Assembly (NCBI GenBank): GCA_016169945.1
Contig: JADLSH010000387.1
Location: 3,286,001-3,350,000 of the forward strand
Length of the DNA: 64,000 nt
From: Trachythela sp. YZ-2020
Lineage: Eukaryota; Cnidaria; Anthozoa; Malacalcyonacea; Clavulariidae
Direction: 5' to 3'
Positions 42,594-54,200 of the stretch are shown piece by piece. The stretch's first letter is position 1. The number at the start of each line of letters is the position of its first letter. A program made the translations under genes and the position numbers. The notes under the pieces are model-generated. The model did no database searches. It was given only the letters and a program-made list of their open reading frames with translations, and had not been told where the DNA came from.

Positions 42594-42877
42594 CAGTGGC
42601 GCCGCCAGGATTTATTTTTGGGGGGGCAAACACATTCTCGGGGGGTCCGGGGGCATGCACCCCCGGGAAAATTTTGAATTTTGGGTGTCTAAAATGGCAT
42701 TTCCTGCGTTTTGGAGGCACTTGGAGAGAAACTTACGCAGCACAGTTCTATACATTCTCTATACACCCCGTCACCCCCCCCCCTTTGTCACCAGATTTGG
42801 ACGAATCTAGAAACCCATTCTGTAAAAGATTGGGGGGGGCGGCCGCCCCCCCTCGCCCCCCCTTGCCGGCGCCACTG
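42594..42877. mobile_element. hAT-like MITE, 284 bp
   Basis: Termini CAGTGGCGCCGCCAGG and CCGGCGCCACTG with the perfect 8-bp repeat CCCTTTTG at 42586-42593 and 42878-42885. G runs inside one end and C runs inside the other resemble the 997-bp element at 19760. Confidence 0.92.
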
Positions 42878-43504
42878 CCCTTTTGATTGTACAACAGCAC
42901 GGGAATATTTGTTTAGTGTCATCATGGCAAGATTGTATATCTGGCCGCACTGTAGATAATTAGTATAAATCAAAATCGGTTTGTGAGATTTTCGCGAGGT
43001 TCTTTATACCATATTTCCAACTTCGTGCTCAGGTATACGACAACTAAGCCGCACTTGGTCAAACAGAAAATTTGAATTTCACATAATTGCAAATTTTAGA
43101 TAATAAAGATATACTCTATAAATTTGAAAGGTTATACTTGAAAAGGCCTTTAGCCTTACCACTGGCATTGGGAGTTTGAAAGAATGCGTGAGAAATAGCT
43201 CTGAGTTTTTTCCTAGGCGTGAGACAAGCGTGAAGCAACTTTCAAATGCGCGAGTTTCACGCTCAATGCGTAGGACTTGGAAACTATGTTTGTAGACTTT
43301 GTATGGCCCTTTCAATTTGGTTATCAATGTGTGCGAAACCGCAATGCATTGTAGTACTCTATACTGACGATGCAGGGCTGAGGGCTCTCACAACCAGGGC
43401 CTATATAGTGGCGGTATATAGTGGCGGGTGTGGTCGTAGACGTGTGTGGGAGTGGTAGCGATACGAATTTTTGATGCATTGCCACAGTTCGGTGACTGAT
43501 CCGT

Positions 43505-43822
43505 AATATAAGCGCCTAGCCTGCTCGCAGACGTTGTTAAAAACAAACGTCTGCTGAACTGAACTAAAACAGTGCTGAACCGAGCGCCAGAACGAGTTCT
43601 GCCATTTTTCCCTCAACCAATCAGAATTTACCTTCCAAATTCTGGAAAGTGACGTTTTGCGGTATATTCAGTATAATTAGCGTAATTTTAAATTCAAAAT
43701 AGACGTTGTGAAATAGCAGAACTCGTTCTGGCGCTCGGTTCAGGATACGTTTGTTTTTCGTCGCTTGGCGTGAGAAAAACAACGTCTGCGAGCAGGCAAG
43801 AGCAGGCTATAAGCGCCCTGCT
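43505..43822. mobile_element. Foldback element with CTGCTCGCAGACGTTG arms
   Basis: ATAAGCGCC, CCTGCTCGCAGACGTTGTT and CCGAGCGCCAGAACGAGTTC are answered by GAACTCGTTCTGGCGCTCGG, AACAACGTCTGCGAGCAGG and ATAAGCGCC. About 100-bp arms with gaps. Confidence 0.75.
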
Positions 43823-44282
43823 CACAACCAGAGCCAAATATTTGAAAATTCCTTCAAATCCGAACTCTGAATTCCTCAGTTTTCCCTAAAATTCCTTAAC
43901 TTACTATATTCATTTACTTTTCTGTAATTCTGTGATTTCAGATCCGATTTGATGTGATGATTTTCAAGTCACTATTCATATAAACTTCGTAATTGAACTA
44001 CATAACAGCTGAAATTGTGCAATTCAATTTGGGGTCACAATGTCACACAACGCCATTTCCTGGATAAAGTCTTAAAAAAACAAAATTCCTGTTTCTAAGG
44101 AAAAGTGAGAGCACTGTGAAGTCTGTGATATGATGAGAGCAGGAAGCGAGAAGAACATTTTGTTTCGGTTATTCTAAGTATTTCAATAGTTTGTGTAGCC
44201 TGTTTATATTAAATAACAATTTAAATAATAGTTTGTGGTGAATTTGGTTTATTGCAGCAGTTGTATTTTATAGTATTAAAAT

Positions 44283-44363
44283 ATGGCATCAAAAGATATC
44301 AGAGTTAATTCAAGAGAAAGATTAATGGAAGAATTTAAAGCATGGAAAGTAAATCACCCAAAA
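44283..44363 (+). CDS. UBC9-like exon 1
   Basis: Starts MASKDIRVNSRERL, about six residues longer than human UBC9, and continues EEFKAWKVNHPK (human ERKAWRKDHPFG). Perfect donor GTAAGT, phase 0. Confidence 0.85.
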
Positions 44364-47300
44364 GTAAGTGAGTTAGAACAATATTTAAGGCGGGAACTTC
44401 AAACTTTTTATAAACGTACTGACATATTTAACCACGTGTTTATATCTAAAATAATGTAGAAATATTAAGGGCCATTAAATTTGGGATCCTCATTTATAGA
44501 TATACAGAGTATAGACGAGGTCAATTTTGGTCATATTTAATTAATCAATTGAATGAACTTTAGGCTACTGGAACTCAGGGGCGCCAGAGCCACAGGGGCA
44601 GCTGCCCCCGCTGCCCTTATACTACGGGGGCACGCGGAGGCAACCGGTTGCCCTTTTCTTAACAATGAAGTGCATTGCAATGAATAAATTATTATTGTGA
44701 CCGGACTAGCCCTCATAGGTTTAATAAGGATTATGACCGTGCATTTTAACTAGATTATGTCAAAATACAGGAAATGGCATTTCAGAGAGTGTACATTTAA
44801 AAATTTTCCGGGGGACAATACCCACGGACCCCCCTACCAATGTTGTGCCCTTTTCATGGGGCTGCCCCCGCCGTTTCGGCTGCCTTCCGGCACCCCTGCT
44901 GGAACTGAGGTTTCGGTTTACTGTCACAATGGTATTTTTCCCCATTATTTATTTTTTTACCTGCCTCATACCAACAGACAGATCAGGCCTTTCTGGAAAG
45001 GAAATATCAGATATCGATAAATCATTTTCTATGTTTATTAAACTAGAAGCCTAGAACCAGTTGTTAGGAGGCAAAATAATTTTTTGAAATATTTTTACAG
45101 AAATCAAGAGAAAATATAAAATATATGAAAAAACCTATTAAATAATGAAAAATTTCACACAGGTGGCAAAAACAGAATGATGCACATGTATGTGTGACAG
45201 TATAAACTTCAGGATACCTCAGTTTCATTGGCCTGATCAGCAAAAGCTGAACTTGTAGTTAAAATACATAATACTGTGCCAGGTAATTAACTTTCAGACC
45301 CCATATAATTAATTCATTTCAGTGTGCTTTGACTTCTGTGTGCGTTTATATTTCAAACTTTTGAAGTTTGTGCTGGGCTGGAGAGTCCGTTTTTGTGTGA
45401 GTGCTGGGCATTGTCTCCTGGTGCTGCCCATGATGGGCAGAACCCTGTAATTTGCTGCAATATTTATTTAGTAATAATTTATTCAGGGGTGTATATATAG
45501 TTACCAGCGGGGTTACCTTTTTCCCCACCCCCAATTTTGAAAGGGACACTTTCTTCCCCTATCCAGCAGCAGTCTGAAGAAAATTTTGAAGTCTTTTCAC
45601 CTGATATTAGGTTTTGGACGTTCAGAGTGGCCATTTCCTGCATTTTCAGGGTAAAAACTCGGAGCAGACTCAGAGACAAAGAAACATTTTAAGTAAAAAC
45701 AGTAATTACATTTGCTCTACTGAATTTTAAGTTTTGAGCACTCTCTTTACTATACGTTACAAAAGCTTGTGATATATATATTATTATATAGATTTTCGCT
45801 TACCTCAAAACTTGTCTGCAACAGCTAGGCTGTTTCATCTGTAAAAGAATCATCAGGCATCAAACTGCCTGATGATTCTTTTACAGATGAAACAGCCTGT
45901 TGCAGACAAGTTTTGAGGTGTTAAAATCTATATAATTTTAACTGTATATATTGTTGTCACCTCTTCTTATGCTTCTGACTAGATCCTACACGTATATATA
46001 TATATATATATATATATAATTACATGAACTTGTGGTTAGCTCTTGGCAACTGGACTCTGTAGCTCAGTTGACAGAGCGCTGCACCTGAATTTATTTATTT
46101 ATTTATTTATTAATTTTACAATCAAAAATAATTGAAGGCGCAGACAACAGGACAAATAGTCAACATTGTAACATAGTCATCATTGTAACATAGTCATATT
46201 GCATTTTTTGCAACTGCTCCTGGTTAGGTCTAAAAATATGTACATGACAGATGTATATATTTTTCGCTTAAAATTTCCATCAACAAAAGCCTTCAACATT
46301 CAGTTCTATCAAGCGAGATGCCCAAAAATTTACATAATAACATAATTTACTGTACATCAACCTGTGGGTGCTGCATGACCGTAACTAACACTGTCTGGAA
46401 CAAATCTGAATGTCCGATTAACCCATTAACTGGCAGTACGTAACCCTACCACTGACGAGTAAAATCGTCTGGCATTATATATAGACAGAGTAAAATACTA
46501 AAGTAGGGCGTATCTGGGCGCGTTGCCAGCTGATGGGTTAATGTATTATGGTGCACATGGTTGTTTTATTAGGACTTTTTTGCTGAGCCATGTAAAGCTG
46601 AAGATGGAAAACTGGATATGTTGAACTGGAAATGTGGTAAGCAAAAATTAATGTATGTGCATTTATTTTGAAATCTGTGTCACCTGCTAATTACTTAAAA
46701 TGTGAATTTGTGTTTGCTACAGCTGTCAAATACAGAAAGATTTATTGGGTGCAAGCATATCTTGAACTGCAGCACACCCCAAAACAGTCAGTGTCAACCA
46801 GGGCTTAACAAAATTTCCATGATGTCTTGAATGTTTGATTGTACCCCCTAAAAAATCCACATTTGCCTGCCGAACAAGCTTGGAATGTGGATAGTTAGTT
46901 CAGAATTATTTGATTGAATCTCATTTGCTTGATGTAATTTATATATAGTATGTTGTGTTTGTGTTCTTCGACTTTGATTTGACTGGATTTCATATGTAAT
47001 TATTGTCCATTGAATGTTTGCTTCATATATTTTTAGCTATTCCTGGAATGGTCAAGGTGAGTAATCAACAATTTACTAGAAAATAAGTGGGTTTTACTAC
47101 GTGAGACAGTGCAGCATATATGGTGGTGAATTCTAAAAGGAAATTAAGACAGTTGTGGGTGTGACTAAGTTGTTCACAGCTATATTTATTGATCTTGTGT
47201 TTGGTTGCAAATATATGAAATGAATGGTTCAATCAATTAAAACCAGTAGTATCTAGTAACTTCTGATATAAACAACTAAAAAGTTATTATACGAGTGATG

Positions 47301-50280
47301 AGCAGTCTAAATAATTGGGGAATGATGTTTTTAACCTTGCAAAAACTATGCCTCTATAACTGTATGATTTTGAATGAACCTTGAATAGCTTACACACAAA
47401 TCACGTGGTTACGACACTCGTCATAATTTAAAGATTTAAACAAGATTGCATTCGCAAGTGAATTTTGCAGAAACTGTACTTTATCAATCAAACTTTATTA
47501 CTGTAATCTGTATATCTGTATGCATGTAGTACTGCCATGTACAGTGTCTATGTAACGTCTCTCGAGAATGACTTGTATCAGAGATTATCCAAAGGTGGAT
47601 TGGTTAGTACATTTTTTGCGATTAGAAAATTATTTTCTAAAGTTGCAAGTGAGAAATTCTTTCAATTGTTCAATTTTTATTCAAATAATTCAACTAAATT
47701 AAACAAGTTGTAACAATGAAGAAAAGAAAAAAACTATTACTAGTCTAAGTAATAGGTTTATCGCTGTCTTACCCTATATATTTATCGACTCCTCACTGGA
47801 AAAAGCCTGTAAAGTGTAAATAATGCGGCATTCTTATGTTCAGCGCCCGTATTACCTTAGTCTGTGGTTCAAGAGGAAAGCAATGTTTCAAAATTTTTAA
47901 TAATCCTTGTCTTTTCCGATGCCCTTACATGAGTACATGCATTGTCCTAAATGCATACAGTATATGCGATAAATAATTTAATTAATATACTAACCATGTT
48001 TTATTGTAGACGCCCTGGGCTGGAGCTTCATACAAGTTGAATGTTCAGTTCCCTGAAGATTATCCTTATTCACCACCAAAATGTAAGGGCTGATAACATA
48101 AAAAATATGGTAAAAATCACAGAACCGTTAAAAGGGTAAAAATCAAGCACATCTGAAGTAGTAATATACCTCGATATGAATTATCCATTTAATACAATAT
48201 TAATACAATATGAATACTTCTGTCAATTTATCACGTAAGGAGAAATGCGATAGTTTCGTCACTTTGTTATGATGCTTCAGTGATGCCGTTACATTCAATG
48301 TTTATTTCAGGTCAGTTTAATTCACCAATATTTCATCCTAATGTTTTCCCATCTGGAACAGTCAGTCTGTCGCTCATAGAGAAAGATCATGGATGGAAAC
48401 CACAGACAACATTAAAAGAGGTGAAACACTGTACTTTGTGTGACGTCACAACTCATAGATGTTTGGCTTCCACCAAACTTCCACCATTTCAATTGGACAA
48501 ATTAAAGCCAAATACCAAAATACTCCTCGTTGTTCAAGGATTCAAGAGAGATACAGCTTGCCTAATAACTCTCAGTATTTCGTACCATACGAGCGATTAT
48601 GCTACCCAAAAATAACATTTATACTGCACAAGCCGAATACTCTGTGTTTGGTGATGCGCTATTCTAGTAGTATTCTCAATTCCTTATCTTAGGCTGGCCA
48701 GTACAGTAGAAAGAGGTGACAGAAGGAGGTGACAGAAAGAGGGTTTTTTAAGAAAGGATTGCTGAAGTGGGTGGGGCATTCGACTATATCTAAATGGGCT
48801 TAAGTATATCAAAATTTCCCTTTCACACCAAAAAATTATTCATCAAAAGTCTGTCTCCAAGAAAATGTAGGTAATGCATGGCATGGCATGGCTCTCAGAA
48901 AGGCCCTGTAAATTACCTGTGAGCGACCTACTTTGAAAATTGCCACTGGCTTATAATATGGTCATTGGTCACACAGTCCCTAATGTTGTTCAGTTCAGTC
49001 TGTTCAGACCTTAAACGATGCTTGCAGTAATGTACTACAGTGACATGACATGATCGAGGAACACTATTGTACATACTAGTCAAGTTTGTTTGACTGGGTA
49101 CTATGTTGGTATTACAGTGAAAGTAAGAAATGCCATTTTTATTTTTAGGTACTTGTTGGAATTCAGCTACTTTTGAGTGATCCTAATTTCGATAATCCTG
49201 CACAGGCCGAAGCACCTGCTGTGTACTTGTAAGTATATACATGAAATACATTTTCTGTTTAACATATCAAGCGATATTTACAATGGGTACTGCTCTTTCT
49301 TTACCGATATGAAATGAAATGCGGAGTTAGGAATCTGGTTTATGAATTGCTTATTATGTTGGTACATTCTCACTTGGCTGGACATAAAGGAAAAAGGCTC
49401 TATTTAGGATTAGAGTTAGGACTAGAACGGGCGACACATGAAGTCACTTTATGTACACTATACAGTATCTCAAGTGACTTAAGTCATGCACTTCCTGTCC
49501 ATTGTAGTGTGTTTGCACATGCGGCTTAGCTAATGAACAGCTTTTGCTCTTGTTGGGGTTTGATTGGTGATGGACTCCCTTCCGCTGTTACCTGGGTTAA
49601 CTATTTGCCCATAAAATTCGGGATGATTAAGCTTATACTCTCTCTTATACTCTGCATTGAGAATTGCAGGGGTAGATCCAGCTAGGCTCAGATTCAGATT
49701 TTGTAACCCTTTCGCCCCTGCTGAGGCGTTCACTCTGGCCCAAGGTATAGCTAGCAAACTATTCAACCTGTAATTTAGAGTGTAATGGCGCGGTCGTCAG
49801 GGCAAGCGCCTTTCACCTCTGAGTTCGTGGGTTCGATTCTCGCAACGGACTGATGTGAAAAGAGTCGGTCAACGCTCTGCCGAAAGTCGTGGGTTTTCTC
49901 CGGGCACTCCGGTTTCCTCCCACAGGGAAAGTTGACAAGGTGGGTTAGGATAAACACAGTTAAGAAAGTAATATCACAATCGTTGTAAAGATAAAATAGA
50001 CTTGGCTAAGTATGTAATTACTGTAGGTAAGCGTAACACTTGATGTAAAGCGCATTTGATCATATTCACATGTAAATTTGCGCTATAGAAATGTTAATTG
50101 TTGTTAATTGTTAATAGAGGAGGGGTGTGGGGGCTCAGGAGGGTTGGCTTCCCTGATAAAGACTGGTCGGTTTTCGAATACTCGAAAAGTGTATTAATTA
50201 TGCGATTCTTTTTCAGTAAAAGCCAGTCCGATTACGAACAACGTGTAAGCAAGCAAGCAATGGAAATGGCGATGAAGTAG
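44283..50280 (+). CDS. UBC9-like SUMO E2 lacking the catalytic cysteine, seven exons
   Basis: A member of the UBC fold family closest to UBC9 (UBE2I), which passes SUMO to lysines. Exons: 44283-44363, 46573-46636, 47037-47056, 48010-48082, 48311-48420, 49149-49228, 50217-50280. All junctions are GT..AG in matching phases, giving 492 nt (163 codons plus stop), against 158 aa in human. UBC9 landmarks: KAWKVNHP, LNWKCAIPG, TPWAGASYKL, FPEDYPYSPPKC, FHPNVFPSGTV, NPAQAEAPAVY, YEQRV. At the active site Cys93 is Ser98 (AGT, 48364-48366), Tyr87 is Phe and Asp127 is Asn, while Asn85 of HPN is kept. The backside SUMO contacts R13 and R17 are F and K. So it should fold but not form a thioester, although Ser could form an oxyester. 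The frame and splicing argue against a dead pseudogene. Confidence 0.9.
44576..44898. mobile_element. hAT-like MITE, 323 bp, UBC9-like intron 1
   Basis: Termini CAGGGGCGCC and GGCACCCCTG with the perfect 8-bp repeat CTGGAACT at 44568-44575 and 44899-44906. Confidence 0.88.
45783..45937. repeat. Near-perfect palindrome in UBC9-like intron 1
   Basis: TATATAGATTTT, CCTCAAAACTTGTCTGCAAC and AGAATCATCAGGCA return in reverse complement after a 6-base loop. The left arm has four extra bases (CTAG) and an unpaired patch. Each arm has a text CTGATGA...GATGAAAC that resembles a hammerhead core. Confidence 0.85.
45993..46018. repeat. TA microsatellite
   Basis: About twelve TA dinucleotides in a row. 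Confidence 0.9.
46019..46252 (+). repeat. tRNA-derived SINE, family 1, copy C, disrupted
   Basis: GACTCTGTAGCTCAGTTGAC starts the head, but after GCGCTGCACC the centre is replaced by about 110 bp beginning with ATTT repeats. The family body resumes at TTGCATTTTTTGCAACTGCT and ends GGTTAGGTCTAAAAA. Confidence 0.72.
46418..46541. mobile_element. MITE with TTAACCCAT termini, copy B, 124 bp
   Basis: TTAACCCATTAACTGGCAG at the left and TGCCAGCTGATGGGTTAA at the right. The interior (ACTGACGAGTAAAAT, GACAGAGTAAAATA) matches copy A in reverse. The TTAA ends suggest a piggyBac-type target. Confidence 0.8.
46573..46636 (+). CDS. UBC9-like exon 2
   Basis: Acceptor TTTTATTAG, donor GTAAGC, phase 1. DFFAEPCKAEDGKLDMLNWKC aligns with [21 protein letters not shown] of human UBC9. 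Confidence 0.88.
47037..47056 (+). CDS. UBC9-like exon 3, 20-nt microexon
   Basis: Acceptor ATTTTTAG, donor GTGAGT. It completes Ala and encodes IPGMVK, the human AIPGKKG turn. Its size is awkward for gene finders, but it is needed to keep frame. Confidence 0.85.
48010..48082 (+). CDS. UBC9-like exon 4
   Basis: Acceptor TATTGTAG, donor GTAAGG, phase 1. TPWAGASYKLNVQFPEDYPYSPPK matches [24 protein letters not shown]. Confidence 0.9.
48311..48420 (+). CDS. UBC9-like exon 5: active-site region with Cys to Ser
   Basis: Acceptor TTTATTTCAG, donor GTGAAA. QFNSPIFHPNVFPSGTV is followed by Ser (AGT) where UBC9 has its thioester Cys, then LSLIEKDHGWKPQTTLKE, matching LSILEEDKDWRPAITIKQ. Confidence 0.92.
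49149..49228 (+). CDS. UBC9-like exon 6
   Basis: Acceptor ATTTTTAG, donor GTAAGT, phase 2. VLVGIQLLLSDPNFDNPAQAEAPAVY matches [26 protein letters not shown], with Asn at the position of Asp127. Confidence 0.9.
49782..50113 (+). repeat. tRNA-headed SINE, family 2, copy B (UBC9-like intron 6)
   Basis: Shares GTCGTCAGGGCAAGCGCC, GGTTCGATTCTCGC and the body TGCCGAAAGTCGTGGGTTTT with the copy at 28760. It ends in GTTAATTGTTGTTAATTGTT, a short-repeat tail. Confidence 0.82.
50217..50280 (+). CDS. UBC9-like exon 7
   Basis: Acceptor TTTTTCAG. FKSQSDYEQRVSKQAMEMAMK aligns with the last helix of UBC9 ([21 protein letters not shown]). Stop TAG at 50278-50280. Confidence 0.88.
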
Positions 50281-51098
50281 TAGTATCAACATACCGTACG
50301 GTACCATGTACGGCACGATGCATGTGCAAGCCGAATTATCAGAAAAGCGGAGGAAGGGTAACTGCTGCTACACCTGTGAATTATAATATGTACAGTCAGT
50401 ATAATATGTAGTTTATTTTTGTAAATTATGGGCAAATCAAATCGTTACTGAGCTCTAGCAATACATAAGCCGTACCTTAGAAAAGGCGCAAAGCCAAATA
50501 ACATACTGATGCTTAATATATCTATCTGTCGCTCATATCAGACATTAGTCGTGTTAATTTGACCGCTGTTTTAGACTTAGACGTCTGTGAATACGATATG
50601 AACCAAAGCAATACAATTAATTAATGCCTAGACCCTCTAGACGATCTGGAAAAATAGAAATTTGAATGGTTATGCACGAGTGAAATTTTTATCGCACGAG
50701 TGATACCCTTGTTCATTAATATTCCCTGCGGGAAAGTGAGAAAAGAAGAGAACCCTTTGTCTCTTACAAACTTTTCCAGCTTGCCTGCCTCTGTGATATG
50801 AGCAACGATAGAAAAATATTACGAACCAGCCGTGATTTAGGGGTACACAATAGAAAGTGAAGTTTTCAAAGAACGAGGTGGATCGCCACCAACCTATATG
50901 AACAGGTTTTGTGATTGGTTGATTAAAATGAAACACAATAAAACTAAAAAACGAGTCACAGACACTGATCACTTTTGTTTAAGCAAGCTAATCACGAGAC
51001 ATGTTCAGTTGGTATCTACCCAACGAGGCAACACAATAGATAATAGTACATAGAATATTGTACATAGAATACAATAGAATTCAAAATTAAGGCTAAAA
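50281..51098. other. UBC9-like 3' flank, no further gene seen
   Basis: AT-rich. TGCACGAGTGA and CGCACGAGTGA words near 50675. An AATAAA at about 50937 is far from the stop. No domain recognised. Confidence 0.4.
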
Positions 51099-51212
51099 AT
51101 GGGTGACTTTCCATATTACTATCCCGAAATTACGTCACAAGGATTAGGGTTAGGATTAGCGTTAATGTTTTGATTAAAATTCAGGTTGTTAATATGGAGA
51201 TTGAGCCCTAAA
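51099..51212. repeat. Short dispersed repeat with CCATATTA termini, copy B
   Basis: Matches 7495-7625 from GGTGACTTTCCATATTACTA to GTTGTTAATATGG, again with GGATTAGGGTTAGGATTAG inside. Confidence 0.75.
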
Positions 51213-54200
51213 AATAGTAAATGTCTCTAAGTCGTGAACGAATAAAGAACTATAGGTTGGAAAAGTACTTAAAAACACCAGTCTCAAGATCTGTGGCATC
51301 CACGTATTCCCCGCTTCCTCATTTCCCACACCAGCAACCATAGCCATGATTATAGTTAGACCAATGTCTGCCGGTTGCACACTTGATCATTTTTCCATTA
51401 TAGAATTTTAAAATAGAAAGGATGTCGTGTTTTCGATGCATTCGTTACCGTATATCAATGGGTGAATGATTAGTCAAAAAGAAACTAGTTTTCAATATAT
51501 ACGTCAAATGATCCGGCATCAAGCCCAATAGACTATAGTACTGCAAAAAGCACTAGCATTTGCAGTTAACTAGCACCTAGTTATTGGTCCGACTAAGACC
51601 GAACACCAACATATATAACTCTTCTATTTTCCTCGGCTTTCACTGCCATCAAGGTTACAATAACAGAAATGCAATTGTCTTCATCATCTTCTCTTTAGGC
51701 TTCAGGTATGGCTTTGGTCGAAGGAGGAGTTCTAAGATTCTCAATCAGTGCTGTACTCCGGCTTTTATATTGTTGGATGATACCCTTGAGGGAAGGGAGG
51801 GTGGGGGGGGGGTGTACTGAAATATCGAGTCATGCATCTTTGCACACTTGCAACTGCTAACTATAAACGGCGTATTTATCTATTCAAATTGAATTCATGC
51901 AATAACAATTTATTTTTCGTACAAGTAATTGTTTTGTTAGCGATGACCTTGCGCTTGTTGGCCAAAGTCTAAAAAGGATGTCGAACCTTACATACGTTAC
52001 ATGCTCTGAAGCACGACGTTTTATGACACGTTCATTCAAAAGAACTAGCGATGAACTACAATCTTGGACATAACTGGGTGATGCGCATACCTCTGACTAA
52101 TTCCCTGTTAGAACATATTGCGCTCTTTAACCCCGCACTTCCCCAACTCAATGTTGAGTTTGTGTCATATGTTGCCTGGGGTTGTTCGCAACATTGAGCT
52201 AGGGGAGAGGAGGTCATTAAGCTTGATTTATCACCGTTCATTCACTTTGTAATATTTCGAGCAATGGCCACCATTATGCATCATGTGCAAGATTGCACCT
52301 TTAGAGCAGGGATAGATGTAACGAACAAGCGGATAAGCTGAAACAGGGGGCCAAGCAATAACACTGATGAAAGTAAGCGCTGTAATGTGTGTTCATAACT
52401 CGTTGTTTCGCGCTTTATGGTAATTGTAGTACATATTCCCACAAGGCATGCTACGTAGTTGTAAGTGCTGGTAAAAGTATATAAAGCGTGTTAAACCTAA
52501 CATAAATTGCATGCGTTGAAGCACGGTGTCTTAGCAATTGCGCAGTGAAATATCGCACGTTTCATAGTTTACTTGCTTTCAGCAGTATTGCATATGGAGG
52601 TGACATAACTTTAGAGCAAGGCTTAAACGGATGTAATGAACAAGTATGCGCTGTAATGTGTACTTATAGCTCGGTTATAGATCGTCTCTTGGTCACACTG
52701 CTGAGGTGGGTTAGTTTTTGGCGAAGGAGGAAAGCAAGAGTTGCCAGGAGAATATTTAAACCCTTCGATATGCAGGAGAGGACCTGCCACGACTCTACTT
52801 CCATGATTTTTCAAATAAGAGCAGAGGGGTCACCCAACTAAGTAATTATACTCGACCTAGACGTCTTGCTCCAAGTCCCTCTTTCTGTGTTGGCCCACTA
52901 TATTGTATTTTACATGACGTACGGAAAAATCGAGCGAAAGAGAGACTTGTGAAATCTGCACGCAGAACTACTTCCGGCTGATATTTCGGTATTACATGAT
53001 GTCATGCCAAGGTATTGCTTCGTGCTGCAGTTTGTCTTGCTTGTGGCAACAGTCGCCTTGTATACTATGTTGTTTGTCATGCATTGTCCACGAAATATAG
53101 GAAGTTCTAAATTATTTTGTACTTAGTCCTGCTATTGGAACTGTTTGTTCCTATGTAGTTGTGGCTTGTTTTTCTTAACTATTTGTGAATTGTGTGTCAC
53201 GATTATATAATGGTCTTGACATTAACTGTTTAAGCATGAAATTGTAACTATGCAAATTTTGTTTCACTGCGGGAAATGTTAGAAGCTCTCAAGTAACTCG
53301 TACATGAACGGCAGCAGAAATGATTGTGCACGCATACGCAGCTAGTTTCACTGATAGGTAAGCCTCGTCACACTTGCCTCTTGTGTTGCAGTGGCAAATT
53401 TCCGACAAAACCTTCTAAATTTCCGACAAACCCCCCATTTACACTCATCAGCTGTTTTTAGCCTACTTAGGTCAAAATTTGCGACAAAGCGTCTATTTTG
53501 GTCTGGTCGCACGTCCTTGCGTCGCAGAATTTCTTAACATAGAGATTAGATTAGGCTGGCTGTTGTGGATCGTTTCCGTTGGAGCAAGTCTAGCGGTATA
53601 GTTGATCAGTTACAGCTGATGCAGCAGAGCCTATTGCATAAGATGCCGCGTACCACCAACAATGGGTTAATCACGTGTGGTTGCCAGCTAAATTGCCACT
53701 ATTATGCTATTCTAGGGTAACCAGTGGGCTAATGGACCTGCGGAATGCAATTTGATTACGCTTCAGTCGTTTACACCCCTTGATAACGGTAACGGTACTG
53801 TAGTCAACTTGCTACCGAGTGAAATTCGATACCAATTATTTCCACATGGTTCAGCGTCTTCTACGCACAAAACGTATGACTACACAAACCTCGCTTCATT
53901 TAGGAGATCGCCTAAACCCAACAGCTCACCTCTCCCATTGGATGAGTGGACCCTCGTATTTTTTGCCACCTGATCAGCTTCAATGTGAAAACACCGTCAA
54001 TTAAGACCTCCTTTGGTTGGCTGTTTCTTTGTCTCCAAGTCGCGAAAGTTGCTCGCAAGAGAAGCGCATCTCCATTACACCGTAATATTTCGCATACTTT
54101 GGTTTCCTGTATTCGTTAAGTTTACCGTATACCTTATGGCACTTCCTACTACTAGCGCTTCAGCTATCCGTCCAACATTCCTTCGACCAGTTTCCTTCGA

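Noticed and set aside
52545..52841. 98-codon frame with WRRRKARVARRIF
   Set aside because: No family match, surrounded by gene-free sequence; probably chance.
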